Source: Xanthomonas sp. GPE 39 (GTDB taxonomy: Bacteria > Pseudomonadota > Gammaproteobacteria > Xanthomonadales > Xanthomonadaceae). From it: a stretch of 64,000 nucleotides of DNA. Numbering within the stretch: position 1 is the stretch's first letter; the number at the start of each line of letters is the position of its first letter. Positions 1 through 9,890 of the stretch are shown piece after piece. The stretch spans positions 647,266 to 711,265 of the forward strand of contig NZ_JZHZ01000007.1 in assembly GCF_000963005.1 (NCBI RefSeq), written 5' to 3'. Below the pieces are notes generated by a model. The model was not told the origin of the DNA and did not search any database. It was given only the letters and a program-made list of their open reading frames with translations. A program made the translations under genes and the position numbers.

Positions 1-130
1 GCTGGTGCCGCCGCCGCTGGTGCCGCCACCGCTGGTGCCGCCACCGCTGGTGCCGCCGCCGCTGGTGCCGCCGCCGCTGGTGCCGCCACCGCTGGTGCCG
101 CCACCGCTGGTACCGCCACCGCTGGTACCG
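1..130. repeat. 15-bp tandem repeat coding for a GGGTS linker
   Basis: Eight complete copies of a 15-bp unit, GCTGGTGCCGCCRCC with minor variants, run from base 1 to 120, and a ninth degenerates near 130. The array continues off the left edge. On the minus strand each unit reads Gly-Gly-Gly-Thr-Ser, so copy changes keep the frame and only alter linker length in the GH6 enzyme. Third-position differences (GCCGCC versus GCCACC, GGTACC in the last units) show the copies are not recently homogenised. Confidence 0.95.
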
Positions 131-1503
131 GTGATCGCCGGATAAGCGTTCTGGACCAGCATGACGAACTGGTTGTGGAACCATGCGCCAGAAATCGGAG
201 AATCGGGCAGTGCACCTGTCAACACGCCATCCGGTGTTGTGTATCCAGGGTCGCACATCTTGTCAAAGCCTTTGCCTTGATTGTTCGGAATGTACTTGCT
301 GGAGCCGTCCGAGACGCCGGGTTCTTTGATGAACGCATAAGCATCAATATGCGGTGCCGGTGCCGCAGTCGGAGGCATGCCGATGCCCGCTCCGCTTACA
401 TTGCACCAGTTACCACGGGCAGTACGCTTATCCACACGGCCGGAGTCGACATACGAGTTGATATCGCTTCCGCTGGCCGATGTCGGACGGCTGGCGCCAC
501 CCCAGCCGTTGCGGCTGGTGTCGATGACGAATCCAATATTGCTTGGCCAACCTGCGGAAACGAAGTTGTTATAAAGCTTTTGCACATAATCAGATTCGGT
601 GAAAATGGGGTTCCATTGGTAGAACTTGGACGATCTGATCGGCTGCCCACCGACATTCATACTGGAGTCTGGTAGGTTCGGCTCGCTGATTGGCGTCGCG
701 TTCGCCGTGTTGGTGGCAAATCCATCGAGACTGGCAATGCCTGCCGTGGTGTCTTGAAAAATTCGTGTGTACAGAGGGATGGTTTTGCTGAGGTTGTTGT
801 CCCAACCCAGCCAGCCGCTATGCCCGATATCGGCATAGTTGTATGTATTCGGAATCGCATGAAGCTTGTTGATGGCGTATTTGATGCCGGCTTCGTAAAT
901 GCCTGAGGAGTAGGCTTGACCGCAGGCCGGGGTATCCAAGTTGGTGACGAGGTTCGGGAGGCTGTCTGGTTCGACAATGTCGACGATACGCAGATCTTGG
1001 TATTTCGGATCTGCCAGGATCCCCGCGATTACATCGATGTATTCGCTTTTGTAACGAGTCAGTCCGTCTTGAGTCAAGGCGAGTTCGCCGTTAGAGGACA
1101 GTGCGTGGCAATCGCGTCCAGGCATGTCATAAATCACAAGCCCGATTGTAATCGGAGTTCCCGATTTCTTTTGCGCCAGGGCGGCATCCAGGTGATCTTT
1201 CAGGCCAAGCAGTCCCGCGTTTCTATCGCCGCCATAGATCGCGCCGATCGAGTCCAGCCAGACGAAGGTCGGGTAGGATTTGACCGTCTGCATTTTTGCG
1301 GCCAGCGCCGAGTCGTTGACCTTCGCAATCGACGAGTCGATATTCGTGGCGTAGTCTTTATTCAAATAATTGGTTGCGCCGACAAACGGATTGTCTACGT
1401 GAGATTGAGCATGGGCGGCCAGGCTGGAGAGCAGGCACACGCTCAGCAATGACGCAGTTGCTTTATATTTGGAGCCCTTGCGGGTCGGCTTTGTTGTTTT
1501 CAT
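1..1503 (-). CDS. cbsA: Secreted GH6 cellobiohydrolase (exoglucanase), C-terminus beyond window
   Basis: The frame opens at an ATG at 1503 and stays open to base 1, so the C-terminal part is missing. Residues 1-32 look like a Sec signal peptide (basic start, hydrophobic core, AHA before Gln33). The rest of the first ~455 residues matches glycoside hydrolase family 6: YDMPGRDCHALSSNGE and IVEPDSLPN contain the acidic residues typical of GH6 active sites, and WNPIFTESDYV and IDTSRNGWGG are further family motifs. From about residue 457 the protein becomes a Thr-Ser-Gly-Gly-Gly repeat linker, so a carbohydrate-binding or FnIII module probably follows outside the window. The role would be release of cellobiose from plant cell-wall cellulose after export by the type II system. 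It is less GC-rich than the housekeeping genes to its right. The gene symbol follows the Xanthomonas CbsA family and is less certain than the GH6 call. Confidence 0.88.
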   Translation of the reverse strand, partial: MKTTKPTRKGSKYKATASLLSVCLLSSLAAHAQSHVDNPFVGATNYLNKDYATNIDSSIAKVNDSALAAKMQTVKSYPTFVWLDSIGAIYGGDRNAGLLGLKDHLDAALAQKKSGTPITIGLVIYDMPGRDCHALSSNGELALTQDGLTRYKSEYIDVIAGILADPKYQDLRIVDIVEPDSLPNLVTNLDTPACGQAYSSGIYEAGIKYAINKLHAIPNTYNYADIGHSGWLGWDNNLSKTIPLYTRIFQDTTAGIASLDGFATNTANATPISEPNLPDSSMNVGGQPIRSSKFYQWNPIFTESDYVQKLYNNFVSAGWPSNIGFVIDTSRNGWGGASRPTSASGSDINSYVDSGRVDKRTARGNWCNVSGAGIGMPPTAAPAPHIDAYAFIKEPGVSDGSSKYIPNNQGKGFDKMCDPGYTTPDGVLTGALPDSPISGAWFHNQFVMLVQNAYPAITGTSGGGTSGGGTSGGGTSGGGTSGGGTSGGGTSGGGTSGGGTS

Positions 1504-2335
1504 GGTGGTCTCTCTATTTTGAGGTCTTATTAGGGTTGTTATTGATGCAAGCATGGTCGTGGCGCTTTGGCCGTTTCGATCACTTTGTGTGCTGCCCCCT
1601 GGCGATTAGTGTGTAGTGAAATGAAATTTTGGCGTAGCAGTCCCCGAAGCGCCGCCGATAAATAAATCGAGCGGCCCTGGTCATTGGGGGATGTGTTTAG
1701 TCGTTGCTGGAGAAACTATCTAAATGCGCTGGCAATCTGCTGCGATTCGTGCTGTTTTCTTTTGAAAAAATTGGATGGACCGCAGATGCGGGTAATTGCC
1801 AGAGGAACGGGTTGCTTCCAAAATATTTTCGAGATGGATTTCTCTTTGTGTCACCAATATGGTTTTGAGGCGCGGCATTAATGCGACGAGTGAACAAGAG
1901 AAGAGGATCTACATGTCACGCGGTCTTAATGCCTTGCTTGTTGGGAGCAGAAGATCAATTTCGAGATACAGCATTCTGTGAGCGTGCTCAAGAAATGAAT
2001 TAACCTTGAATACAAACTGATGAAGTGCTTATCGGTCGTCTAAAATAATGTGACGCCGCTTGCTGAACGAGTGGCTTAATATATGCTTACTAATGAAATC
2101 TTCACGCGGAATCTGGGGTCAATAACCCTTACCCACGTGTAAGTGCGCAAACGACCGGGCGTGAAAATACCTCTGCGGCGTCGCTGCCACGAAAAAATCA
2201 TGGTCCGCGCAGCCCCCGTTTGCGTCAGCGATCATCGGGTGGAGACGAACTGGATGTCAGCGGATTGCTTGCGCAGTGCAAGGTGTTTCAGGCGTCGTCT
2301 TGACCGGCTTGCTGCCGTGCCGAGTGTGCGGCAGG
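1504..2335. other. 832-bp AT-richer gap without a convincing gene
   Basis: No open frame here has a ribosome-binding site, a recognisable domain or GC-rich third positions; the frames are all under about 125 codons. The stretch from about 1620 to 2140 is clearly richer in A+T than its surroundings. The right end (about 2160-2335) returns to normal composition. The promoter of the GH6 gene must lie in the left part, but no clear sigma-70 pair stands out. I see no insertion-sequence ends. It may be decayed or foreign DNA. Confidence 0.6.
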
Positions 2336-4045
2336 TCACGTGGCGCTGCGCCACCCATGCTCACGTGCCAGCGCGCACAGGAGCGCGGCGAAATCTGCGG
2401 CAAAGCCTTGCATGTCGAACAGGCCGCTCGTTTCCCGGCGTTGTCGCAGCCGTTCTTGCAGCGCGTGCAGCGCACTCTGGTCGCGTCCGAGGCGCACCGC
2501 CATGGCGATGAAGGCGTCATCGTCGACCACGTTCATGTCATCCATGCCCAGATGGTGGTTGAGGCTGCCGGCCACGCGCGCGGCGAACGTGGTGCCGGGG
2601 CAGGTGAGGACCGGGCAGCCAGCCCACAGTGCATCGGAGGCGGTGGTGTGCGCGTTGTAAGAATGCGTATCTAAAAACAGGTCGGCATGCCGATAGCGGG
2701 AGAGATACTCCGGGTGCGCCAGTTTCGGCATGAAGCGCAGGCGCGCCGGGTCCAGGTCGGCTTGATGGGCGGTTTGGCGCAGCCGCGCATCCGCTTGGCC
2801 GGGACCGGACAGCAGCCAGAGGACGCTGTCCGGCACTTGGCGCAGCACCGCCAGCATTCGCGCCATGCTGCGTGGACTCAATTTGTAGCTGTTGTTGAAG
2901 CAGCAAAACACGGTGCCCGTTTCGGGCAGGCCGCAGTCGTGCCGCGTCGGTGGGATGCCGACGTGGCGGGTGGTGTCGGAGGGCTGGAATGCACGTGGTA
3001 GCCGCAGGACCCGCTCGCTGTAATGTGCAGTGAGAGCCGGTGGCAGGGCGTAGTCATCGCCGATGACATAGTCCATCCATGGCGCGCCAGACGTGCCAGG
3101 GTAGGCGAGCCAGTTGATCTGCACGGGTGCCGGACGCAGCGCCAGCACTTCGGGCGTGCCGCCGCCGCCCCAGCCACGCAGATCCAGCAGCATGTCGATG
3201 CCGGCCTCGCGGATGCGTTGGGCGATGGTGCGATGCGCTTGCGCGGTCACGCTGTGCCAGGTGTGCGCCGCCGCTTGCAGGCGGGCGTGGATCGCACTGC
3301 GGTCGTCACCGTTCAGTGCGAACAGGTGTACCTGCATGTCCGCATGCGCACGCAGGTGTTCGAACAGGGCGACGGTCAGCAAGCCGGTGGGATGGGCGCC
3401 GAACCCGTTGGACAGAAAGCCGATCCGTAGCGGGCCGTGCTGGCGGACCGTGGTTGCCGGCAGTGGGGTCAGTGTGGCTGCCAGCGCCTCGGCACGGTTG
3501 CGCGCGCAGCGCAGTTGCTCGGCCGGAGCGGCGTCCTCGTTGAGGAAGGCGAACGGTTCGATCGCGGGATGTCCACGGCGCACCGCGGTACGGACCTGCT
3601 GCGACAGCGCGTCGAGATCGCGCCAGTCGCACAGTTTGCGTCGCCAGTTGAGCAGGTGCGCGACAATCGATGGTTCCTGCGGCAGCAGGGCATACGCATG
3701 CGCGTAGGCATCTGCGGCGGCTTCCGCTTCGCCGTTGTCCTCCAGGGCGTGGCCCAGCCATAGGGCGATGCCGGGATGTTGCGGGGCTTGCTGCAATGCG
3801 TGGCGCAAGCTGTGCGCGGCGTCGGCATGGCGGCCCTGGGTCCATCGCACCCGGCCCAGCCGCGCCAGCGCTTCGGGGTGGCCTGGACGCAGTTGCAGCG
3901 CGCGCAGCGCGGCATGTTCGCCAGCGGTGATGGCGCCAGCGCCGAGTTCGGCATCGGCCAGCATCACCCAGGCAAGGAAATCTTGTGGGTTGCGTCGTAC
4001 CGTCTCGCGCAGGTGGCGCAGTTCGTCGGCGTCGTCGCCGCTCAT
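2336..4045 (-). CDS. TPR-containing O-GlcNAc transferase homologue (GT41)
   Basis: A 569-aa protein with TPR-type helical repeats over roughly residues 5-130 and a GT41/SPINDLY catalytic region from about 200 to the end. His218 in FGAHPTG and Lys388 in CFNNSYKLS fall at exactly the numbers reported for the Xanthomonas campestris OGT (XcOGT, about 568 aa), which has been studied as a structural model of human OGT. The family transfers sugar from a UDP-sugar to protein Ser/Thr; the natural substrate in Xanthomonas is not established. Its start lies 22 bp after the prfA stop on the same strand, so it is probably the last gene of a hemA-prfA-OGT operon. In many gammaproteobacteria prmC occupies this place. 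No strong Shine-Dalgarno precedes the ATG, so translational coupling is possible. Confidence 0.92.
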   Translation of the reverse strand: MSGDDADELRHLRETVRRNPQDFLAWVMLADAELGAGAITAGEHAALRALQLRPGHPEALARLGRVRWTQGRHADAAHSLRHALQQAPQHPGIALWLGHALEDNGEAEAAADAYAHAYALLPQEPSIVAHLLNWRRKLCDWRDLDALSQQVRTAVRRGHPAIEPFAFLNEDAAPAEQLRCARNRAEALAATLTPLPATTVRQHGPLRIGFLSNGFGAHPTGLLTVALFEHLRAHADMQVHLFALNGDDRSAIHARLQAAAHTWHSVTAQAHRTIAQRIREAGIDMLLDLRGWGGGGTPEVLALRPAPVQINWLAYPGTSGAPWMDYVIGDDYALPPALTAHYSERVLRLPRAFQPSDTTRHVGIPPTRHDCGLPETGTVFCCFNNSYKLSPRSMARMLAVLRQVPDSVLWLLSGPGQADARLRQTAHQADLDPARLRFMPKLAHPEYLSRYRHADLFLDTHSYNAHTTASDALWAGCPVLTCPGTTFAARVAGSLNHHLGMDDMNVVDDDAFIAMAVRLGRDQSALHALQERLRQRRETSGLFDMQGFAADFAALLCALAREHGWRSAT

Positions 4046-4067
4046 ATGTGTTTTGTTGCCAGGCGAC

Positions 4068-5153
4068 TCACGCGCTGTTGCTCAGCCGCGCCAGTGCGTC
4101 GACCTGGTGCTCGTGGCTCAGGCGTTCGATCAGCGCGTCGAGATCGCCTTCGATCACATCCGGCAGGTCGTATAGCGTCAGGCCCTCGACACGATGGTCG
4201 GTGATGCGGCCCTGCGGAAAGTTGTAGGTGCGGATGCGTTGGCTGCGGTCGCCACTGCCGACTTGCAGCTTGCGGTCCTGTGCTTCGGCGGCGGCCTGCT
4301 TGTTGCGTTCGGCATCGAGCAACTGCGCCTTGAGGCGTTTCATCGCCTTGTCGCGGTTGGCGTGCTGGCTGCGTTCGGTCTGGCACTCCACCACCACGCC
4401 ACTGGGGACGTGGGTGATGCGAATCGCCGATTCGGTCTTGTTGACGTGCTGGCCGCCCGCGCCGGAGGAACGGAAGGTGTCGATTTTCAGATCGGCTGGA
4501 TTGATTGCGATCTCTTCCACGTCGTCGGCTTCGGGAATGATCGCCACCGTTGCCGCCGAGGTGTGGATGCGTCCTTGCGATTCGGTGGCCGGCACGCGTT
4601 GCACGCGGTGGGTGCCGGATTCGAACTTCAATTTGGAGTAGGCGCCGCGACCGACGATACGCGCGACGATTTCCTTGTAGCCGCCGTGTTCGCCGGGGTT
4701 GTCCGATTCCACTTCCACTTTCCATCCCTGGCGCTCGGCGTAGCGCGCGTACATGCGGAACAGGTCGCCGGCGAAGATCGCGGCTTCGTCGCCGCCGGTG
4801 CCAGCGCGCACTTCCAGGAATAGGTTGCCGTCGTCGCGTGGATCGCGCGGGACCAGCAGCAGCGCCAGTTGCGCATCCAGCTCGGCCAGATGCGCCTGCG
4901 CGGCGGCGATTTCTTCCTCGGCCAGTTCGCGCAGTTCTGGATCGGCGCGCATCGCTTCGGCGGAGGCCAGGTCGGCCTTGGCTGCCGCTTCCTCGGCCAG
5001 CGCCGTGGCGACCGGCTGCAGTTGCGCGAATTCGCGCGAGTAGTCGCGGAAGCGTTGGTTATCGCTGACCACTTCGGGGTCGGAGAGCAGGCGTTCGAGT
5101 TCTTCGCGACGCTCGGCCAGCGCCTCCAGCTTACGGCGCAGGGTCGGTGTCAT
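4068..5153 (-). CDS. prfA: Peptide chain release factor 1 (RF1)
   Basis: A 361-aa class I release factor. The GGQ tripeptide that drives peptidyl-tRNA hydrolysis is at residues 233-235, and the stop-codon-reading tripeptide is Pro-Ala-Thr at 188-190. That is the RF1 signature (UAA/UAG) rather than the SPF of RF2. Length is normal for RF1. The start codon lies inside the 3' end of hemA (23-bp overlap), so the two are translationally coupled, as in the hemA-prfA operons of many gammaproteobacteria. Confidence 0.98.
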   Translation of the reverse strand: MTPTLRRKLEALAERREELERLLSDPEVVSDNQRFRDYSREFAQLQPVATALAEEAAAKADLASAEAMRADPELRELAEEEIAAAQAHLAELDAQLALLLVPRDPRDDGNLFLEVRAGTGGDEAAIFAGDLFRMYARYAERQGWKVEVESDNPGEHGGYKEIVARIVGRGAYSKLKFESGTHRVQRVPATESQGRIHTSAATVAIIPEADDVEEIAINPADLKIDTFRSSGAGGQHVNKTESAIRITHVPSGVVVECQTERSQHANRDKAMKRLKAQLLDAERNKQAAAEAQDRKLQVGSGDRSQRIRTYNFPQGRITDHRVEGLTLYDLPDVIEGDLDALIERLSHEHQVDALARLSNSA

Positions 5154-6414
5154 CGGGTTTCAGTATTGGGTGGAAGTAGCCCGGTTTTTCCGGGAACAGG
5201 CGCTCGGCGGCGTTTGCCAGTTCGCTGTCGCCGCGTAGTGCCGCTGCGCGCAGCGCCGCAGTGGGCGGGTGCAGCAGCCGGTTGGTCAGGGTGTTGGCGA
5301 GGAAGTCCAGGACCTCCTCGGCCGGTTTGCCGTGCGCCAGTTGTTGCCGTGCTTTGGCCAGGACCTCGTCGCGGGTGCTCTCGCCATGCGCACGCAGGCG
5401 CTTGAGTGGTGCTTGACGGGTGCTGGCCTGTAGCGTCTCCATGTAGCGCACGACCTGCAGGTCGATGATCGCCTCGGCGGCCTGGGCCGCTTCGCGCCGG
5501 CTGCGCCGGTTGTCCTCGACTGCGCGTTCCAGATCGTCCACGGTATATAGATAGGCGTCGGCCAGCTCGGCCACGTCGGTGGCGATATCCCGGGGGACCG
5601 CCAGGTCGAACAACAGCATCGGTTTGTGTTTGCGCGCGCGCAGCGCCTGCTCGACCTGCGCCCGCTTGATTACCGGCGCGGGCGCGGCGGTAGCCGAGAA
5701 CACCACGTCGGCCTCGTGCAGATGCCGTTCCAGTTCACTCAGGGGCAGTGCCACGCCACGATGGCGACTGGCCAGCTCCTGGGCGTGGGCAAGCGTGCGG
5801 TTGGCGATCAGCAGGCGTTGTACGCGGCTTTCGCTGAGATGCTTGGCGGCCAGTTCGATGGTTTCGCCTGCGCCGACCAGCAGCACGGTCGATTCGTTGA
5901 GCCGGGCGAAAGCGTCTTGGGCCAGACGTACTGCGGTCGAGGCCACCGAGACCGGATTGGCGCCGACACGCGTATCGGTGCGTGCGCGCTTGGCGACCGC
6001 GAAGGTCTGCTGGAACAGCCGATCCAGACGGTTGCCCATCGCCCCGTGTTCCCGCGCCAGCGCCCAGGCGTCCTTGACCTGGCCCAGGATCTGCGGTTCA
6101 CCCAGGACCATGGAATCCAGCCCGGTGGCGACGCGGAACAGATGCCGCACTGCGTCGGCGTCCTGGTGGCGATAGAGATGTCCATGTAGGCCGCTGGCGT
6201 GTGAATCCAGCCAATCGGCCAACTGCTGCGCGTCGTTGGCGATCGCGTAAAGCTCGGTGCGGTTGCAGGTGGACAGCAGCGCCGCTTCGGTCACCTCGGG
6301 CAGCGCGCGCAGCGATTGCAGCGCGTGCGGGAGTGCATCGCCAGCGAATGCCACCCGTTCGCGCAGGTCGACCGGCGCGGTCTGATGGTTCAATCCGAGC
6401 ACCCACAACGTCAT
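5131..6414 (-). CDS. hemA: Glutamyl-tRNA reductase
   Basis: A 427-aa enzyme that reduces glutamyl-tRNA to glutamate-1-semialdehyde, the first committed step of tetrapyrrole synthesis by the C5 pathway. It begins with the family motif [23 protein letters not shown] carries the catalytic Cys at residue 50, and a Rossmann NADPH motif ([13 protein letters not shown]) lies near 180-192. The C-terminal dimerisation helix is complete. It is divergent from the TPR gene starting at 6481, leaving only 66 bp for both promoters, and overlaps prfA downstream. Confidence 0.98.
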   Translation of the reverse strand: MTLWVLGLNHQTAPVDLRERVAFAGDALPHALQSLRALPEVTEAALLSTCNRTELYAIANDAQQLADWLDSHASGLHGHLYRHQDADAVRHLFRVATGLDSMVLGEPQILGQVKDAWALAREHGAMGNRLDRLFQQTFAVAKRARTDTRVGANPVSVASTAVRLAQDAFARLNESTVLLVGAGETIELAAKHLSESRVQRLLIANRTLAHAQELASRHRGVALPLSELERHLHEADVVFSATAAPAPVIKRAQVEQALRARKHKPMLLFDLAVPRDIATDVAELADAYLYTVDDLERAVEDNRRSRREAAQAAEAIIDLQVVRYMETLQASTRQAPLKRLRAHGESTRDEVLAKARQQLAHGKPAEEVLDFLANTLTNRLLHPPTAALRAAALRGDSELANAAERLFPEKPGYFHPILKPDDTDPAP

Positions 6415-6480
6415 CTGTTCAGTCGCTTGCGATAAGCTGCTGGCTATTCAGGGCCCCATTTTACGGCCCGGCCGCTTCCG

Positions 6481-8154
6481 ATGCCCGCATTGATTCGCAT
6501 CCGTACCTTTTTGCTGCTGCCTCTCATCGCCGCCGCTGTGGCGACGCCGGTTGACGCCAAGCCCGCGCGCCCGGACCAGGGCGTGCTGACCCCGGTGCTG
6601 GCCGGCGAGTTCGCGCTACAGGCCGGGCAATTGGCCGACGCCACGCGCTGGTATCTGCAGGCGGCCAACGACAGTCCCGGCGATATCGGCCTGGCCGAGC
6701 GCGCCACCCGCATCGCGATGCTGTCCAACGATGGCAAGGCGGCGGCGCAGGCGCTGGCGTTGTGGCGGCAGCGCGCGCCGGCCTCGTTGGCGATGCGTAG
6801 TGCCGAGGCCGCACTGGCGTTGCGCGGCGGCAATTTGCATCAGGCGCGGGGTCTGCTGGTGGCGCTGTTGCGCGATAAGGATCCGCGTGGTTGGCGCTTC
6901 GCCTTGATGGCGCTGGTCAGCGGCAACCGCGATCCGGAGATCGCGGCGAAAGCACTGGACCAGTTGCTCGATGCGAACGCTATCCCGAATCAGCTCGAAG
7001 CCTGGCAGGAGTTCGGGCGATTGGCGCTGCGACTTGAACAACCCAAGCTGGCCGAGCGCATCGTCGACCAGTTGGTCAAACGCTTCCCCTCCGAGCCACG
7101 AGTGGCGCTGTTGCATGCCACCCAGTTGCAGCAGGAGGGCAAGAGTGAACAAGCCCACGCGCTGTTGCAGGGTGTGGAGCCGAAGGTGGCGGCGGATTCG
7201 GAACTGCGCGCTGCGCTGGCGTATTCCTATGATGCGATCGGCGATACCGCCAGCGCGGCACGGGTGCTGGCGCTAGGGCCGCAGAGCACGGAGAACTACG
7301 GTTTGCGCGCCTCGATGCTGGCCAAGCTGCAGGACAACGCGGCGCTGACTGCGCTGTACGACGAGTTGCGCAAGGGAACGAACCGGCCCGATCCGGAGCG
7401 GCGGCTGTTGCTCGGCAAGATCGCCGAATTCCTCAAGCGCAACCAGGAAGCGGTGGACTGGTACCGTGGCGTGTCGAGCGGGCCCTTGCGTAGCGAAGCG
7501 CGTTTGCGCATGGCCGACGCGCTGTATGGTTTGGGGCAGAAGGACGCCGCCTTCGCCGAGGCGCGCGCGCTGCAGGACGATGCCGATGCCGATGATGCCG
7601 CGCGTCGCGACGCCTACGTGTTGGAGGCGGAATTGCGCCAGCGCAGCGGCGACGATGCGGGCGAACTGCAAGTGTTCGAACGCGGCCTGGCCGCCTATCC
7701 GGACGACAATGCGCTGTTGTACGCGCGTGGATTGGCCTGGGAGCGCCGCGACCGCATCGATCGCGCCGAGGCCGACTTGCGCAAGATCCTGGTCACTGAG
7801 CCGGACAACGTGGCGGCGCTGAACGCGCTCGGCTACACCCTGGCCGATCGCACCAAGCGTTATCGCGAAGCGCTGGAGTTGATCGATCGCGCGCGTACCG
7901 CTGATCCGGAGAACGCGGCGATCATCGATAGCTACGGTTGGGTGTTGTACCGGCTCGGTAAGACCCAGGAAGCACTCGTGCAACTGCGCCGCGCCTGGGG
8001 TCTGCTGAAGGATCCGGAGATCGCCGCGCACATTGGTCAGTTGCTGTGGGAGCAGGGGAAGCACGAGGAGGCCAAGACGTATTTCGAAGCAGCGCGCAAG
8101 TTGGATCCGAACAATCGCGCCTTGCAGCGGGCCATGGAAAAGGCAGTGCCATGA
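6481..8154 (+). CDS. Exported tetratricopeptide-repeat protein upstream of lolB
   Basis: A 557-aa protein with an N-terminal signal sequence (hydrophobic residues 9-22, cleavage probable after VDA) and TPR-like helix pairs throughout. The clearest repeats are near residues 40-110 and 430-550, for example [25 protein letters not shown]. It resembles the large periplasmic TPR proteins found next to lolB in several Proteobacteria. Its stop overlaps the lolB start as ATGA, so it is co-translated with the outer-membrane lipoprotein insertase. The position suggests a role in envelope assembly, but no enzymatic motif is present and the function is unknown. Confidence 0.85.
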   Translation: MPALIRIRTFLLLPLIAAAVATPVDAKPARPDQGVLTPVLAGEFALQAGQLADATRWYLQAANDSPGDIGLAERATRIAMLSNDGKAAAQALALWRQRAPASLAMRSAEAALALRGGNLHQARGLLVALLRDKDPRGWRFALMALVSGNRDPEIAAKALDQLLDANAIPNQLEAWQEFGRLALRLEQPKLAERIVDQLVKRFPSEPRVALLHATQLQQEGKSEQAHALLQGVEPKVAADSELRAALAYSYDAIGDTASAARVLALGPQSTENYGLRASMLAKLQDNAALTALYDELRKGTNRPDPERRLLLGKIAEFLKRNQEAVDWYRGVSSGPLRSEARLRMADALYGLGQKDAAFAEARALQDDADADDAARRDAYVLEAELRQRSGDDAGELQVFERGLAAYPDDNALLYARGLAWERRDRIDRAEADLRKILVTEPDNVAALNALGYTLADRTKRYREALELIDRARTADPENAAIIDSYGWVLYRLGKTQEALVQLRRAWGLLKDPEIAAHIGQLLWEQGKHEEAKTYFEAARKLDPNNRALQRAMEKAVP

Positions 8155-8801
8155 AGGCGCTGTTGCGCGCCGGATGGGGGGTGATGGCGGCCCTTGCGTT
8201 GGCTGGTTGTGTGGGGGTGCAGTCGCGCCCGCCGTCGCCGGCCTTTGGCGCGCCCGATGCGGCTGCGCGGCAGGTGGAAAAGGCCCGTGCGCAATGGTTG
8301 CAGGCACAGCCGAACTGGTCGTTCCAGGGCCGCGTCGCGGTCAGCAACGGGCGTAACGGTGGCAGTGGACGTATCGACTGGGCCCAGCACGGGCGCGGCT
8401 ACGACGTGCAGCTCAGCGCTCCGGTGACCCGGCAGAGCTGGCGCTTGCGCGGCGATAGCCAGTCCGGGGCTGGACGTCTGGACGGTCTGGAGGGTGGGCC
8501 GCGTGCCGGTGAGGATGCGCAGCAGGTGTTGCTGGCGGCGACGGGTTGGGAGATTCCGGTCAATTTGCTGCCGGATTGGGTGCGCGGCCTGGTGGCGCGC
8601 GATGCACAGGCGCCCGAGCGGCTCGACGACGATGCGCAGGGGCGTCCACATCTGCTGCGGCAGATGGGCTGGGACATCGAGTTTCAGGAGTGGTATCCGC
8701 CTGTTGCTGGGCGGCCGTCGCTGCCTCGGCGGATCGAGGCGCGCAGTGGCGATGCCAAGGTGCGGCTGCTGGTCGATCAATGGGACATTCCGGCGTCATG
8801 A
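8151..8801 (+). CDS. lolB: Outer-membrane lipoprotein receptor LolB
   Basis: A 216-aa protein whose start at 8151 overlaps the upstream TGA (ATGA). This start gives a proper lipoprotein signal: hydrophobic residues 4-18 and lipobox LALAGC with the lipidated Cys at 20. The mature part has LolB features such as [13 protein letters not shown] and [10 protein letters not shown]. LolB takes lipoproteins from periplasmic LolA and inserts them in the outer membrane. Length is close to E. coli LolB. The order lolB-ispE-(tRNA)-prs is widely conserved in gammaproteobacteria. Confidence 0.93.
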   Translation: MKALLRAGWGVMAALALAGCVGVQSRPPSPAFGAPDAAARQVEKARAQWLQAQPNWSFQGRVAVSNGRNGGSGRIDWAQHGRGYDVQLSAPVTRQSWRLRGDSQSGAGRLDGLEGGPRAGEDAQQVLLAATGWEIPVNLLPDWVRGLVARDAQAPERLDDDAQGRPHLLRQMGWDIEFQEWYPPVAGRPSLPRRIEARSGDAKVRLLVDQWDIPAS

Positions 8802-9661
8802 TCCATGCCTCGGACGGGGGCTGGTCGCATTGGCCGGCCCCGGCGAAGCTGAACCTGTTCCTGCAGATCACGGGCCGCCGCGCCGACGGTTATCACCAAT
8901 TGCAGACCGTGTTCCGCCTGCTCGATTGGGGTGACACGGTCTCTGTGCGGCCGCGCGCCGACGGCGTGGTGGCGCGCATCGGGCCTTCCGTGGCCGGGGT
9001 TGCCGAGGCCGACGACCTCCTGGTGCGAGCGGCCGTCTTACTGCAAAAAGAAGCCAACATCGCCAAAGGGGTGGATATCCGCGTCGAAAAGCGGATTCCT
9101 GCCGGGGGTGGTTTCGGCGGTGGATCCTCGGATGCGGCCACCGTGCTGCTTGTGCTCAACATGCTGTGGGGCGCCGGTCTGGATGAAGACGCGCTGGCCA
9201 GGTTGGGGCTGTCGCTGGGCGCTGACGTGCCGGTGTTCGTGCGCGGCCACGACGCCTGGGCCGAGGGTATCGGTGAGCGTTTGACCCCGATCGTGTTGCC
9301 TCCGGCCTGGTACGTCGTGGTCGATCCGGGTGTTCATGTGCCCACTGCGACCTTGTTCCAGTCTGAAGATTTGACGCGGGATGCCGCTCCCGCGAAAATA
9401 GGCGACTTCGTTTCAGGTTTCCTGCTCGGGAATGCGTTCGAGCCGGTCCTGCTTCGCCGTGAACCCGCTGTCCAGGCGGCGTTCCAGGCGCTGGCAAGGA
9501 TCGGAACGCCGCGCTTGACCGGATCGGGGAGCGGTTGTTTCGTCGAGTTTGCCGATCGCGCCGCCGCACAGCGTGCGCTGGCGGACTTGCCGGATGGGAT
9601 GCGCGCCTGGGTGGCAGGCGGCGTTGCCCGCTCACCGCTGCTCGACGCGCTGGAGGTTTGA
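8798..9661 (+). CDS. ispE: 4-diphosphocytidyl-2-C-methyl-D-erythritol kinase
   Basis: A 287-aa GHMP kinase of the MEP isoprenoid pathway that phosphorylates CDP-methylerythritol. [11 protein letters not shown] near residue 12 is the conserved N-terminal motif with the substrate-binding Lys. [15 protein letters not shown] at 101-115 is the ATP-binding glycine loop, and [11 protein letters not shown] near the C-terminus is the third GHMP motif. The start at 8798 overlaps the lolB stop as ATGA, which supports this start over in-frame upstream codons inside lolB. Confidence 0.97.
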   Translation: MIHASDGGWSHWPAPAKLNLFLQITGRRADGYHQLQTVFRLLDWGDTVSVRPRADGVVARIGPSVAGVAEADDLLVRAAVLLQKEANIAKGVDIRVEKRIPAGGGFGGGSSDAATVLLVLNMLWGAGLDEDALARLGLSLGADVPVFVRGHDAWAEGIGERLTPIVLPPAWYVVVDPGVHVPTATLFQSEDLTRDAAPAKIGDFVSGFLLGNAFEPVLLRREPAVQAAFQALARIGTPRLTGSGSGCFVEFADRAAAQRALADLPDGMRAWVAGGVARSPLLDALEV

Positions 9662-9673
9662 CAAGTTTTACGC

Positions 9674-9750
9674 AGGGGCGTCGCCAAGAGGCCCAAGGCA
9701 CCAGGTTTTGATCCTGGCATTCGTAGGTTCGAATCCTACCGCCCCTGCCA
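9674..9750 (+). tRNA. tRNA-Gln (UUG)
   Basis: The cloverleaf folds with acceptor arms AGGGGCG at 9674-9680 and CGCCCCT at 9740-9746, an anticodon stem CCAGG/CCTGG with loop TTTTGAT (anticodon TTG), and a T arm GTAGG-TTCGAAT-CCTAC. Discriminator G is at 9747 and CCA is encoded at 9748-9750. It sits 13 bp after ispE and upstream of prs, a conserved place for tRNA-Gln in gammaproteobacteria. Confidence 0.95.
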
Positions 9751-9890
9751 TTTGATGCGAGTCTCTCGCAAGGTTCCGCACATTTGTGTGCGCGGATGCA
9801 GCAGGTGAAGCGCCGCTTTGCCTTGGTTCCTCCGGTTTCACATCGCTATCTTCGCCACACGCTCTTTGCCGCCACCTGAGTGATTTCTTC

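Noticed and set aside
1-130. CRISPR array or centromere-like iterons
   Set aside because: The 15-bp units have no spacers, stay in frame with the GH6 gene and code for a linker.
2101-2160. Possible insertion-sequence end near GGGGTCAATAACCC
   Set aside because: A short palindrome only; no matching inverted repeat, transposase or target duplication was found nearby.
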